Source: Paramacrobiotus metropolitanus
Taxonomy: Eukaryota > Tardigrada > Eutardigrada > Parachela > Macrobiotidae
Direction: 5' to 3'
Length of the DNA: 14,942 nt
Assembly: GCF_019649055.1 (NCBI RefSeq)
Contig: NW_026570431.1
Location: 126,001 to 140,942, forward strand
Positions within the stretch are counted from its first letter, which is position 1. The number at the start of each line of letters is the position of its first letter. The notes beneath the pieces are model-generated. The model was not told where the DNA came from. It ran no database searches and saw only the letters and a program-made list of their open reading frames with translations. Of the stretch, positions 7,065-14,942 are shown in pieces. The translations under genes and the position numbers were made by a program.

Positions 7065-9450
7065 TCTTAAACCAATAATATGTACACGGCTCCGGCTCCG
7101 GTGACCTTACAGAAAACTGCGATTTGGAGTTTATTCCCACCATATGCGCAATGTTTCAACAGTAAAACATACAGAGAAGAAACGCAATCTGTGTGACGGG
7201 TACAATCCCTGACCAGGATAGCACTGAGGAAGTGTTTTTGTTACGAATATTCTTTTTGTTTTAGTACTAAGTGACCATATGCATATCTGAAGTCCCTATG
7301 CAAACATTGTTTGTCAATGTTTGCACAGGCAATACAGATATCCTTCAATCTATGATTAATACTGAAGCGTTTTACAATGTTTGGATGGTTCATGAAAACC
7401 GATGTGTGAAAATGTGGTTTTTATAAAGAAAAAAGATTAAAGTATTTTCGAGGCAATCTAATTTGCTTGTAGGCTGTTGCGAAATCGAGATGCAGTAATC
7501 AAAAATAGTCGCGCTTCTTCTTGACCAGTGACCACACACATCCCGTATGAATTTCATAAATCTGGTTGGTTTGGCTCATTGGATTCTGCAGAATGATGGC
7601 TCCATAACCTACCTTTAAACAACCAATCATTTCCAGGACATTCACTCGTAGTTAATTGCCGTGCACCGTAAGCCTGCTTTTTTTTGGTACAGTTATCATG
7701 CACCAGCAGCACAGCAGAGGTAGGGGTAACTGGTAGCAGTTCGTGTATCTTGTGATCATGATAGAATTTTCGCGACACAACAGAAATAATTATACTGGCG
7801 CGAATAAAATATTATTGGACAGGTTTATCTTTCGCTGGTATCGAGACAGAATCAGCCCGATGATCTTGGCATTCCAAACTGGAGCTCGTGAGCTCCGCAA
7901 TGATTTTTTTATGCCGTAGTTTGCGTGCGTATTTTGTTGTGCTTTCCACCGTAACTGCATAATACAATTACTTTACAGATACCTTTTTCGACCGTGATTT
8001 CAATCTCGAAGACATTCGAAGCTACTCGCTTGCAGGGATATCTTTATCAGTTAGTGGAGGTCCTCAAAAAAACACATTGTTGTCATGCGCCATGAATTGT
8101 ACATCATACGGTTGGTTATCCATAGGTCCATAGGTTATCCATAGCCCCTTTAATTTGGACACATCCTCATGTCCATGAACCGCATTTGGGAAGTCACCTG
8201 GTATAAGCCATGTGACTGCCCAAATACGGTTGAGGCCCACACTTCTACCAAATCGACAGGCCACCGTAATAATCTGCATTGATATGACGGCTTTTTACTT
8301 TTAGTACCCGTTACGATATGACTGTCTGGAACCCATGTCAAACATAATTAGTACACCCATTTCCCATTTCAAACATACAAAGTAATTAGGTGCACCTGAC
8401 CAGAATCATGTAAGAATCTCCAAGGGTTTCTAATACGCACTCTGTCCGTTTATCTCCCATCTGCAGTTTACAGTACCCCTCCGTGCGGCTTTCCTGGAAA
8501 ATCGTGTAAACTTTTCCAAGAAAAGTCACACTGGAAAGTTTAATACTTTACAGTTTACACTATACATGTGCACTTGAAATCTCCGAGAACTGTAAAAAAT
8601 TTGGGTATGTTGTACACCGGACCAGCCGGCAGCACTGGTGTTGGTGCTGAGTCTCTGCCTAAGTACTCAAAAATCATAAAACGGTATTTTAAAAGTTCCC
8701 GCCAAACACAATAACAGCCGAAAGAATAATATTGTTTGATTCCCTTAAGCTCTGAACCTAATCGCCTTTGAAAGCCTTTGCTGTTAGGTCTACATGCATC
8801 TTTAAGGTTTAGCTATGAATCGCTACAAAAATATAGTCAAGTTTTTCGAGGCACACCGAAGATGCGCTGACTGTAGTATCTGACAAAAACATCACCGACT
8901 CAACACAGTGTTTACAAGAAACGAAAGAGAGATTTCTAAACAACATTCTGTGTAATAACAGCAGGGTGTCCAGTTGTGACCGCGCGTAAACTTTACGAAT
9001 CATAAGAAAATTTGCCAAATTAATTAATTATGCTGAACCGGTCAGCAACGTATCAAGGAACGGAAAAAAGGTTAAAAAATTGCCATATGAGACCAACAAA
9101 CATGCTCCGTGACCGTTCTTAAAAGCGAACTCGTTCATAACAACAATATTACAGTACAATCGTTATTTTCTCTTGCATCTGTGACCCTACTGTACGAGTA
9201 TATTCCTTCGCTGCCGTCCCCAAAGGTCAAAGAGGTTTAGAGATGCTGCAGGTAAGGTCATCTACAGCAGATACTCGTAGACTTGTCAACTGGCAGAAAA
9301 AAGTGATAATTAACACAAGAGTAAACATTTCAAACTTGTAGAAGAAACTAACTTTGGAAATGTTTATCAGATATGGACAATTGTCATAGCCGAATAATAA
9401 ACAATTCGTGAGCAAAATGATAAGATTACAATTTTCACAAACGCTACATA
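7065..9450. other. 2.4 kb with no supported gene
   Basis: Several frames of 60-75 codons occur on the minus strand (7554-7778, 8064-8279, 8809-9018, 9227-9415), but none shows a family motif, consistent splice partners or a signal peptide. At 7749-7795 a 47-base GT-AG segment on the minus strand would join two open stretches in phase, which is the best hint of a spliced gene here, yet the joined peptide is unrecognised. Small repeats are present: the palindrome GGAGCTCGTGAGCTCC at 7881-7896, and a 9-bp inverted pair GTGTAAACT/AGTTTACAC near 8506-8560. Confidence 0.4.
8114..8144. repeat. Short direct repeat, 19-base period
   Basis: GGTTATCCATAG occurs at 8114-8125 and again at 8133-8144, with GTCCATA between them. 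This is a small slippage-type duplication. Confidence 0.6.
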
Positions 9451-10482
9451 TCAGTATTTGACAGCTTCTGAATACGCTGGCGGTGCATCATGCTGCATAT
9501 TTTCTGATCCGTAGTTCGAATCGTAAAATCCAGCATTATGTGGATAATTCAAAGTGGCGGAGGTGGGCATGTACTGACCATTTATTTGAGGATTCGGTGA
9601 ATACGGCGGCATCATTCCAGGCGGCGCCATCGACTGTCCCGTTGACGATGGATGATAACCTCCTATCACAATTGGTTGACCGGGTTGACCCGCAGCGGGA
9701 ATAACCGGCGCACTGCCACCCGCAGTTGCCGCTTTGACAACCGCGACAGCACGGACAATGGAAATTAATTCCACAAAAATAAAAAAGAATCCAAAGGAAA
9801 TGGCCACTGCACCCGAAGATGAGCCATAGTAATACGGCAGTGATGCCAGACTCACGCCGCCATGGATGATGGAGCCCAGGGCAATGCCTATTCCAACGAC
9901 CATGAGGCCAACAGTGAGGTTGAAAAACTTCAGACCGGCATCTCCGGCTTGCGCGGAATCGGTAGGCTGACTAAGATTGGGTGGACTGTTATTCTGGACG
10001 AAGCATAATCCACACATGCCAATGATGCCAGTGATGATGATATACACTACCAGAACAATGGACATCCAAACGACGTATCCATTCATCACTGTCCGCAGGG
10101 AAAGCAAGCTTATTTACTTATTCATTTTTCAAAAATTTATTGCTTTAATTTGTGCCAGCTAATCTCACTAACATCTACATATTTTCAACAACTCGCTGCC
10201 TTAAATACTCGTATATGAAAGCATCATTAAATTTTCAACGAAGAAAGTTTTTGTACGAAGAATTATTTTTTACGAAAAAATTACCCATACAAACAATAAC
10301 GCAGAAATTTCATAAATTATTATCTGTGGCAAAACATCACCCGGTTGAACAGTTCGCAGCGTTGCGTACGTACCTCCGGTTACAATTATGGGAATTAGGC
10401 TAAATATCCCCAGAAACAAATGTGGTATGGCAAAAAATGCCGCCAAGCGGTAATAAGAACCTTGTGGTATAATATACACCAT
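9451..10482 (-). CDS. Four-pass membrane protein with PPxY tail (copy A)
   Basis: Predicted 248-aa protein from exon 1 (10482-10374) and exon 2 (10088-9451). A phase-1 intron (donor GTACGT at 10373, acceptor CTGCGGACAG at 10089) rebuilds a Val codon and joins TM1 to TM2. Membrane segments: TM1 about 12-36, TM2 42-66, TM3 89-112, TM4 130-153, with short loops. The tail (154-248) is rich in Pro, Gly, Ser and Tyr, with PPGMMPPYSP and a terminal PPAYSEAVKY. A PPxY near the C terminus is the known ligand of WW domains in NEDD4-family ubiquitin ligases. Four passes plus a C-terminal PPxY recalls LAPTM4/5 lysosomal proteins, but LAPTM signature residues are not seen, so I infer only a trafficking or adaptor-type membrane protein. 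Ile111-His112 in TM3 and Glu143 in TM4 are shared with copies B and C. The start ATG has a good context (AAAATGG) just after a strong acceptor at 10514. A longer N terminus is possible, since the frame is open up to 10797. Confidence 0.75.
10089..10373 (-). other. Phase-1 intron of copy A
   Basis: The donor GTACGTACGC follows ATTGTAACCGGAG, and the acceptor is TTTCCCTGCGGACAG. The 285-base length is much longer than the Ig intron. Copy B has the homologous donor (CTAGAG|GTATGT at 14911), which supports this boundary. A small extra exon inside cannot be excluded. Confidence 0.65.
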
Positions 10483-10513
10483 TTTAAGTAATGCGCACGG
10501 CGCGAGTAGGAAA
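10483..10513 (-). promoter_or_regulatory. 5' leader of copy A after a strong 3' splice site
   Basis: On the minus strand, CCGTTGTTTTATTTTGCAG ends at 10514 and is followed by a 31-base leader that contains a TAA in a different frame and leads to AAAATGG. The long pyrimidine tract makes this a very good acceptor, implying an upstream untranslated exon. The matching donor is not identified; a weak GTGTTT lies near 10676. Confidence 0.5.
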
Positions 10514-11745
10514 CTGCAAAATAAAACAACGGAGAATACGATTACAGAAACGAAAAGCCCTTTAAAGAGCAGAAAAAAAATGTTCTGTGTGTAATTAGCA
10601 AAACTATAGTCTTTAATTAATGACTGTAAAGAAAGCGGACCGGGTGGTGAGCGCTTACAGTCGCACGATAAACACCTGATACCGTTATCATCAACCATTG
10701 ACGGAAACAAATAGACGTAGTCACGTAGTGATTGCGTTTTCGGGGATACGATGTTGATAGTGGACTTGAAGGTTTGTTCATTATACGTATTTACCATGCG
10801 ATTTAGACGATCATTATAAGATTACTCATTTAGCTAACAAAATTTTACTCAGCCGACGGGGTAGCTGATTTTCAACCAAAGGTGCAATATACTGTAACAG
10901 CGTAAAGATTGTGCCAGAGCATTATACGTATGTAGTACTATGTACTATCTTTACACGTAATATTGAGCATACAGTACACAAAGTCGTGATCAAACAAATT
11001 TGACTCATACTCTTCGATCCATGCAGAACTTCAAGGTGTAATCGCCGTCCGCCGGTAATGTGGCGCACTGGGCTTTTTCATTATAAAGGTCCGGCAGTCA
11101 TTAACATTAAGTGGAGGGAACTGTTTTGTCTAATTTTGCCTCAATTAAACTTAACAGTACAATTAGCAATTATAGTAGTGCTACAAAGAATGTGTGCCAT
11201 GATCGTATTGTAACACTATGATTACGTACGATATGCCCAACAAGAGGTGTATGAACACCATGCGTACTGCATGCGACTTTTCTCCATGTTAGCAGTTGTC
11301 TTTTCTCGATGCCGCAAAATTTGGTAGCGACATAATAAAATTATTAGCGCTTTAATATCCCATTATACACAAGGTAGTAACCGATTCACGTGTAGGTAGG
11401 TACATAAAGTGTGCTACTCAGTGGAGATTACTTATCGCGCTATGTGTAACACTATGATCTCACCGTGTCATTAAAAATCACTGTGTCATTGTCGGCAAAC
11501 ACTAAAACACAACATGTCATTGCCGATAAGCCTACAATTTGAATACTGTACAGATATAAGCGTTATTGCAGGCCACCGACAGTTGCCTTGCGCATGCTTA
11601 ATAGTTAATAGTGAAACCATTGACGTATGTTTCAGTGAGTGCAGCAAACTCTATCCACATCCACATGATTATGTAATCCGGTTGTGTTTTGACTGACTAT
11701 TAATTGTCTGCCGAATTTAATTTAGTTTTTTCCAACAATGATGGA
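10514..11745. other. Divergent intergenic region between copies A and C
   Basis: It lies between the 5' sides of A (minus) and C (plus), so it probably holds both promoters. A TATAAAGG at about 11083 on the plus strand could serve C, but its distance is long and unproven. A plus-strand frame at 11514-11696 contains a donor-like TTCA|GTGAGT that would join C in phase 1, but its peptide lacks a membrane segment, so I do not accept it as exon 1 of C. The minus frame 10483-10797 is discussed with copy A. Confidence 0.45.
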
Positions 11746-12408
11746 ATGGTTGAAGCAATTCCTGGGCTTGTTACAGCCACTTGGGTCACCATCTACAGTG
11801 CCATTGCACTAGCTGCCTGGGCACTGACAAAACGAAATTCTTCCAATGAAGACCCTACCAACTGTAACTCCACACCCGATCTCCAATCAAATTCATCGGC
11901 TGTGCCACCAGGATTATTCTTCTACAAAATTTTCGCTGTCTTCTTGGGAATCAGTAGCTTTCTGACTGTGGCTTGTCTCATCCACGCTATCGTCGTGCTG
12001 GCCGATCAAGTTACCACCAACAGCATGGCCGAAATGTCAGGTTTCCTTGGACTCAGTACCGGGACATTTTTCATTCTTTCGGAGCCATTGTTTTTCTTCT
12101 CCGCCATTTACGATATTAAGCACGCCGGTGAGCCTGAAACGTCACCGACCGCTGACATGACGCTAGAGTTGACTAATCGCCGCACCGGTGAGCTACTCCA
12201 CGACGCAAACATGGCTCAAAATGTTGCACCACCACATTATCCGCAAATGCCGCATATCAGTATTATACTTAAGCCAAACATACCATCATCTACCGGTCCA
12301 GAAAATTTGGATAGCAGAATAGGTATTCCGCACTTGCCAAGTGCACGTGATTTTAATCGACGGGATGTTCCACCATCCTATTCCGATGTTGTCAATCATA
12401 AAGCCTAA
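11746..12408 (+). CDS. PPxY-tailed multi-pass membrane protein (copy C), main exon
   Basis: From the ATG at 11746 this encodes 220 aa with three hydrophobic segments: about 8-27 (LVTATWVTIYSAIALAAWAL), 57-85 and 99-122. A hydrophilic tail ends PPSYSDVVNHKA. By comparison with copy A these are TM2-TM4, so a first exon carrying TM1 is expected upstream. A good phase-1 acceptor (CCTGGGCTTGTTACAG, ending 11776) sits at the same place and phase as in A, so the true exon may start at 11777, with the ATG intronic. I could not find that first exon. His80 (CLIHA) and Glu113 (ILSEPL) match the His and Glu of A. Three sequons (N31, N41, N49) lie in the TM2-TM3 loop, which should be cytosolic if the PPxY tail is, so they are probably unused. 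An ATTAAA at 12472 is a likely poly(A) signal. Overall sequence identity to A is low; membership rests on layout and tail motif. Confidence 0.65.
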   Translation: MVEAIPGLVTATWVTIYSAIALAAWALTKRNSSNEDPTNCNSTPDLQSNSSAVPPGLFFYKIFAVFLGISSFLTVACLIHAIVVLADQVTTNSMAEMSGFLGLSTGTFFILSEPLFFFSAIYDIKHAGEPETSPTADMTLELTNRRTGELLHDANMAQNVAPPHYPQMPHISIILKPNIPSSTGPENLDSRIGIPHLPSARDFNRRDVPPSYSDVVNHKA

Positions 12409-12471
12409 TCATCGTAACTTATCGTAATCTCATCGCAGAATCCAGTTATTTCGCTTTAGTTCATTGTTTTC

Positions 12472-12477
12472 ATTAAA
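12472..12477 (+). promoter_or_regulatory. ATTAAA poly(A) signal of copy C
   Basis: ATTAAA lies 64 bases after the stop of C, in TTCATTGTTTTCATTAAATA. The same context (TTCATTGCTTTCATTAAATA) recurs after copy D, showing that the 3' untranslated region was duplicated too. Confidence 0.5.
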
Positions 12478-12634
12478 TACAAATATAAATAAGTATGAGT
12501 TTTATTAACACTACTATGTGCGCTTGCTGATAAATTGTTAATGGCTTTTCAGACTGGTTCAACGTCCGCGCGCATCGGGTCATAATCCCTTCAAGGCTGC
12601 ATCGTATCATTCATCTCTTATAATTATCAGCATC

Positions 12635-12971
12635 GGGGCAATTTTTCTTTTTCCACTGTTTTTCGTCAGCGCCATTTAAGATATTCTAAGACGCCGGTCA
12701 AAAAAAAGCGACACTATCTGCTGCCATGCCACTGGTATCTACTGGCGGGCGCCGCGATGGGTTACTCCAGGACGAGAACAGGACACGGAATGTAGCGCCC
12801 ATCACATTATCCACAAATGTCTCATATCTGTTCTATATATACGCCAAAGCGACCACAATCTGCAGGTTCAGAAATTTGGATGGAAGAACAAATATCCCGC
12901 AGTTGCCTTTTTCATACGATTACAATGGACAGGATGTTCCACCAGCCTATTCCGACGTCGTGAAATCGTAA
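12635..12971 (+). pseudogene. Decayed 3' duplicate of copy C (copy D)
   Basis: This aligns with C from its last membrane segment to the stop and on into the 3' flank. GCCATTTACGATATT of C is GCCATTTAAGATATT here, turning Tyr into a stop, and there are several indels (for example GAAAATTTGG against GAAATTTGG). The end is preserved as DVPPAYSDVVKS with a TAA at 12969. TM1-TM3 equivalents are missing. An 81-codon frame from 12726 covers the tail only and has no membrane segment, so a membrane protein cannot be made from it. The copy sits about 560 bases behind C in the same direction, as expected of a partial tandem duplication. Confidence 0.7.
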
Positions 12972-13045
12972 AGCTGACTCACTGTGTGTGTTTGTGGTTT
13001 CATCGGCCGGAGAATCCCGCTGTTTTGCTCTAATTCATTGCTTTC

Positions 13046-13055
13046 ATTAAATAAA
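13046..13055 (+). promoter_or_regulatory. ATTAAATAAA poly(A) region behind copy D
   Basis: Overlapping ATTAAA (13046-13051) and AATAAA (13050-13055), homologous in position to the ATTAAA of copy C. Confidence 0.4.
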
Positions 13056-13060
13056 TAAAT

Positions 13061-13852
13061 GTGAGAGAATCTGGCCTGTTCTTTTCCGTTATTTTATTAA
13101 ATTTCAGCGTGCTGGCTATTGATAGTTATAGTGAAATGGCTTAAGGTTCTCGCGCATCGGCCGAACCTAGTAATTCGGAATTCCTACCAGTTTTTATTCT
13201 TCTGCATCAGTGATTGCGTTTCTTCTCTGCCGACCAGGCTGCAAAGCCGGCTCTACAGGCTGCCAAAGAAATTCAGAAGCTTACCTCTGTAAGTATAGCT
13301 GCAAGCCCAGTGAAAGAAGGACAATTCCGAATGATACCGGGAACACGACAAGGTCGAAACGCGGGTTTCACAATACTATTCTCTGACTGAAAGGCTAGAA
13401 CAAGCCGCGAACAAAGTCTTGAATGTTTGTAATGCTGGAATCTGAAACTCATGAGGATGCTGGATGTGTACTTCCATCTTCCAAGAAGAATATTACTCGA
13501 GCTTCTTTGATGCCTGTCTAAATACAAAGTATGAGTCTTTTGGTTTTTACCTGTAACGGGTTTCAGCCGTAATCTGTTAGCTTGCGCGTGTTGTGACACT
13601 GAACTTGGACACGTGCTGATGGTGAGTATCTAGATACCGATAGCACTAAAAAAAGGATTAAAAGGGGAGAATGGCTCGTACACTATCCAGAACGTAAGAG
13701 GTCCAAGTTGCTGAAAAAGCATTGCTTACAGGTGTTTATCAGGGACGACCAGTAATCATAGTATAAGAGTTTCAGGGCGACCTTGTAGTATACATTTGGT
13801 GAGGAAACAGTAAGATTAACGTTTATCACAATCATTAATGCAATCATAATCG
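13061..13852. other. No gene supported between copies D and B
   Basis: The first part (to about 13175) is still similar to the 3' flank of C, sharing CGCGCATCGG. A short plus-strand open stretch, ADQAAKPALQAAKEIQKLTS, ends at a consensus donor TCT|GTAAGTA near 13287-13292. It is too short to call an exon. A 108-codon minus frame at 13273-13599 is antisense to it and unrecognised. Confidence 0.45.
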
Positions 13853-14942
13853 TCAGTATTTGATAGCTTCTGAATACGCCGGTGGTGCGTCGTGCTGTAT
13901 ACATGTATTTCGTGATCCGTAATTCGAATGGGAAAATCCGAACTGTGTGTATAATTTAAAGGAGCGGAGGTGGGCATAAAAGGACCACTAGTCTGAGGAC
14001 TGGATGGATATGGCGGCATCATTCCCGGTGACATCATTGACTGCCCCATCGACGACGGTGGATGATAACCTCCGACAACTATTGGTTGACCTGCAGCGGG
14101 AGTAACCGGCGCAGTGCCGCTTGCTGCTGCCGCTTTAAGAACCGCGACAGCACGGATAATGGAGATTAATTCCACGAAAGGAAGATGATTCCAAAGGTCA
14201 TGGCGTCTGCGCCCGATGGTATACCATCTTCGTAATATCCACACTGATACCGACTGTACAATCTTAGAGCCAGGCCACCATGTATGATAGAACCCAAGGC
14301 AAAGCCCATGCCAGTGACCATAAGACCAATATTGACCTTGAAAAACCGAAGACCGGCATGTCCTTGGCTGGCATCGGTACTGGTAGTCTAGTGGTAGATT
14401 GCGATTGGCTGATGGGTGAAGAGCAATAATCCACAAAGGCCAATGATGGCAGTGATGATCATATAATATACGCTGCCAGACAAACGACATCCATGCCACG
14501 TAGCCGTGTACACTGATAAACTGTCCACAATAAAAAACGAGGTCACTAGTATTAATATATTACTCATTTGTCCCACAACCGTTGCAATGCACTTGAAATT
14601 TCAACCATTAATCTTTAACAGTGTATACTTCATCTTTCTGCAGAAATATATAAAATTTTCTAGTATTTACAACTGCAGATAAAGAGATTTTGGTAAAAAT
14701 GACTGCTTGGGTCGCATAATAAGGTATGATCAACGCGTAGAAACAACATGTCCACACCAAGTTACAAATTACTAACTGTGAATAATGTGACGATAATTTA
14801 ATTTCCAATAGAGCGATAACAATATCAAGAATCAGTTACATTTAAACAAAACAGCATTTGTTTAACAGTAAATAATTAGTCACCTAAAATAATCGTTTAC
14901 TTTGTACATACCTCTAGTTACAGTTATGGGGATTAAGCTTAA
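13853..14942 (-). pseudogene. Broken copy of A (copy B), runs off the window
   Basis: Exon 1 is cut by the window edge: 14942-14912 encodes SLIPITVTR and ends at the donor GTATGT, homologous to the exon-1 end of A. Exon 2 (about 14512-13853) is a close relative of A but has several indels: one base short near its start, a lost base and then five extra bases in TM2, one base lost in TM4 (FGIIFL then VELISIIRAVAV), and one base lost near NYTHSS. No single frame spans it. Even so, blocks such as ALGSIIHGG, VELISIIRAVAV, GMMPPYPSSP and the terminal APPAYSEAIKY are kept, each in its own frame. This looks like a young pseudogene; uncorrected sequencing indels are the main alternative. Confidence 0.7.

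Noticed and set aside
7554-8341. Several minus frames with possible short introns that could form a spliced gene.
   Set aside because: Splice sites can be paired in more than one way, one candidate intron would be only 28 bases, and no domain emerges in any joining.
13273-13599. 108-codon minus frame between copies D and B.
   Set aside because: No hydrophobic segment, no motif and no similarity to the neighbouring family; probably chance.

Overview
The window looks like a piece of an invertebrate animal nuclear genome. It is mostly AT-rich non-coding DNA with a few widely spaced genes on both strands. Those genes have GT-AG introns (one of 53 bases, one of about 285), AATAAA or ATTAAA poly(A) signals, and animal-type proteins (Ig domains, a rhodopsin-type receptor, four-pass membrane proteins with PPxY tails). 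Nothing bacterial, such as operons or Shine-Dalgarno sites, is visible. A compact-intron invertebrate such as a tardigrade or small crustacean would fit, but the sequence alone does not settle the taxon.

Layout, left to right. 1-1300: no gene supported, one small hairpin. 1308-2388 (minus): a strikingly GC-rich two-exon gene for a probable secreted protein with two Ig-like domains. 2401-3220: AT-rich, nothing seen. 3221-3490: a degenerate tandem array built on TGACGTTC, with a 12-bp-arm hairpin inside. 3818-3968 (minus): a decayed copy of the first exon of the Ig gene. 4173-4363: palindromic and tandem repeats. 4904-6285: a 1.38-kb segment bounded by 45-bp inverted repeats, a possible non-autonomous transposon. 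6288-7064 (plus): the 3' part of a G-protein-coupled receptor (probable long third intracellular loop, TM6, TM7), with broken or spliced frames and no visible TM1-TM5. 7065-9450: no gene I can support.

The right third, 9451-14942, is a local cluster of one gene family: four-pass membrane proteins with a Pro-rich cytosolic tail ending in a PPxYS[ED] motif, the type bound by WW domains of NEDD4-class ubiquitin ligases. Copy A (minus, 9451-10482) looks intact. Copy C (plus, 11746-12408) has an intact main exon but no recognised first exon. Copy D (plus, 12635-12971) is a decayed 3' duplicate of C. Copy B (minus, 13853 to the window edge) is a close relative of A broken by several small indels. 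A, B and C share the intron position upstream of the second membrane segment (phase 1), and A, B and C keep an Ile-His pair and a Glu inside the third and fourth membrane segments.

The cluster, with intact and decaying members in both orientations, and the Ig gene with its relic exon both point to local duplication and loss. No complete multi-gene pathway or defence system is visible.
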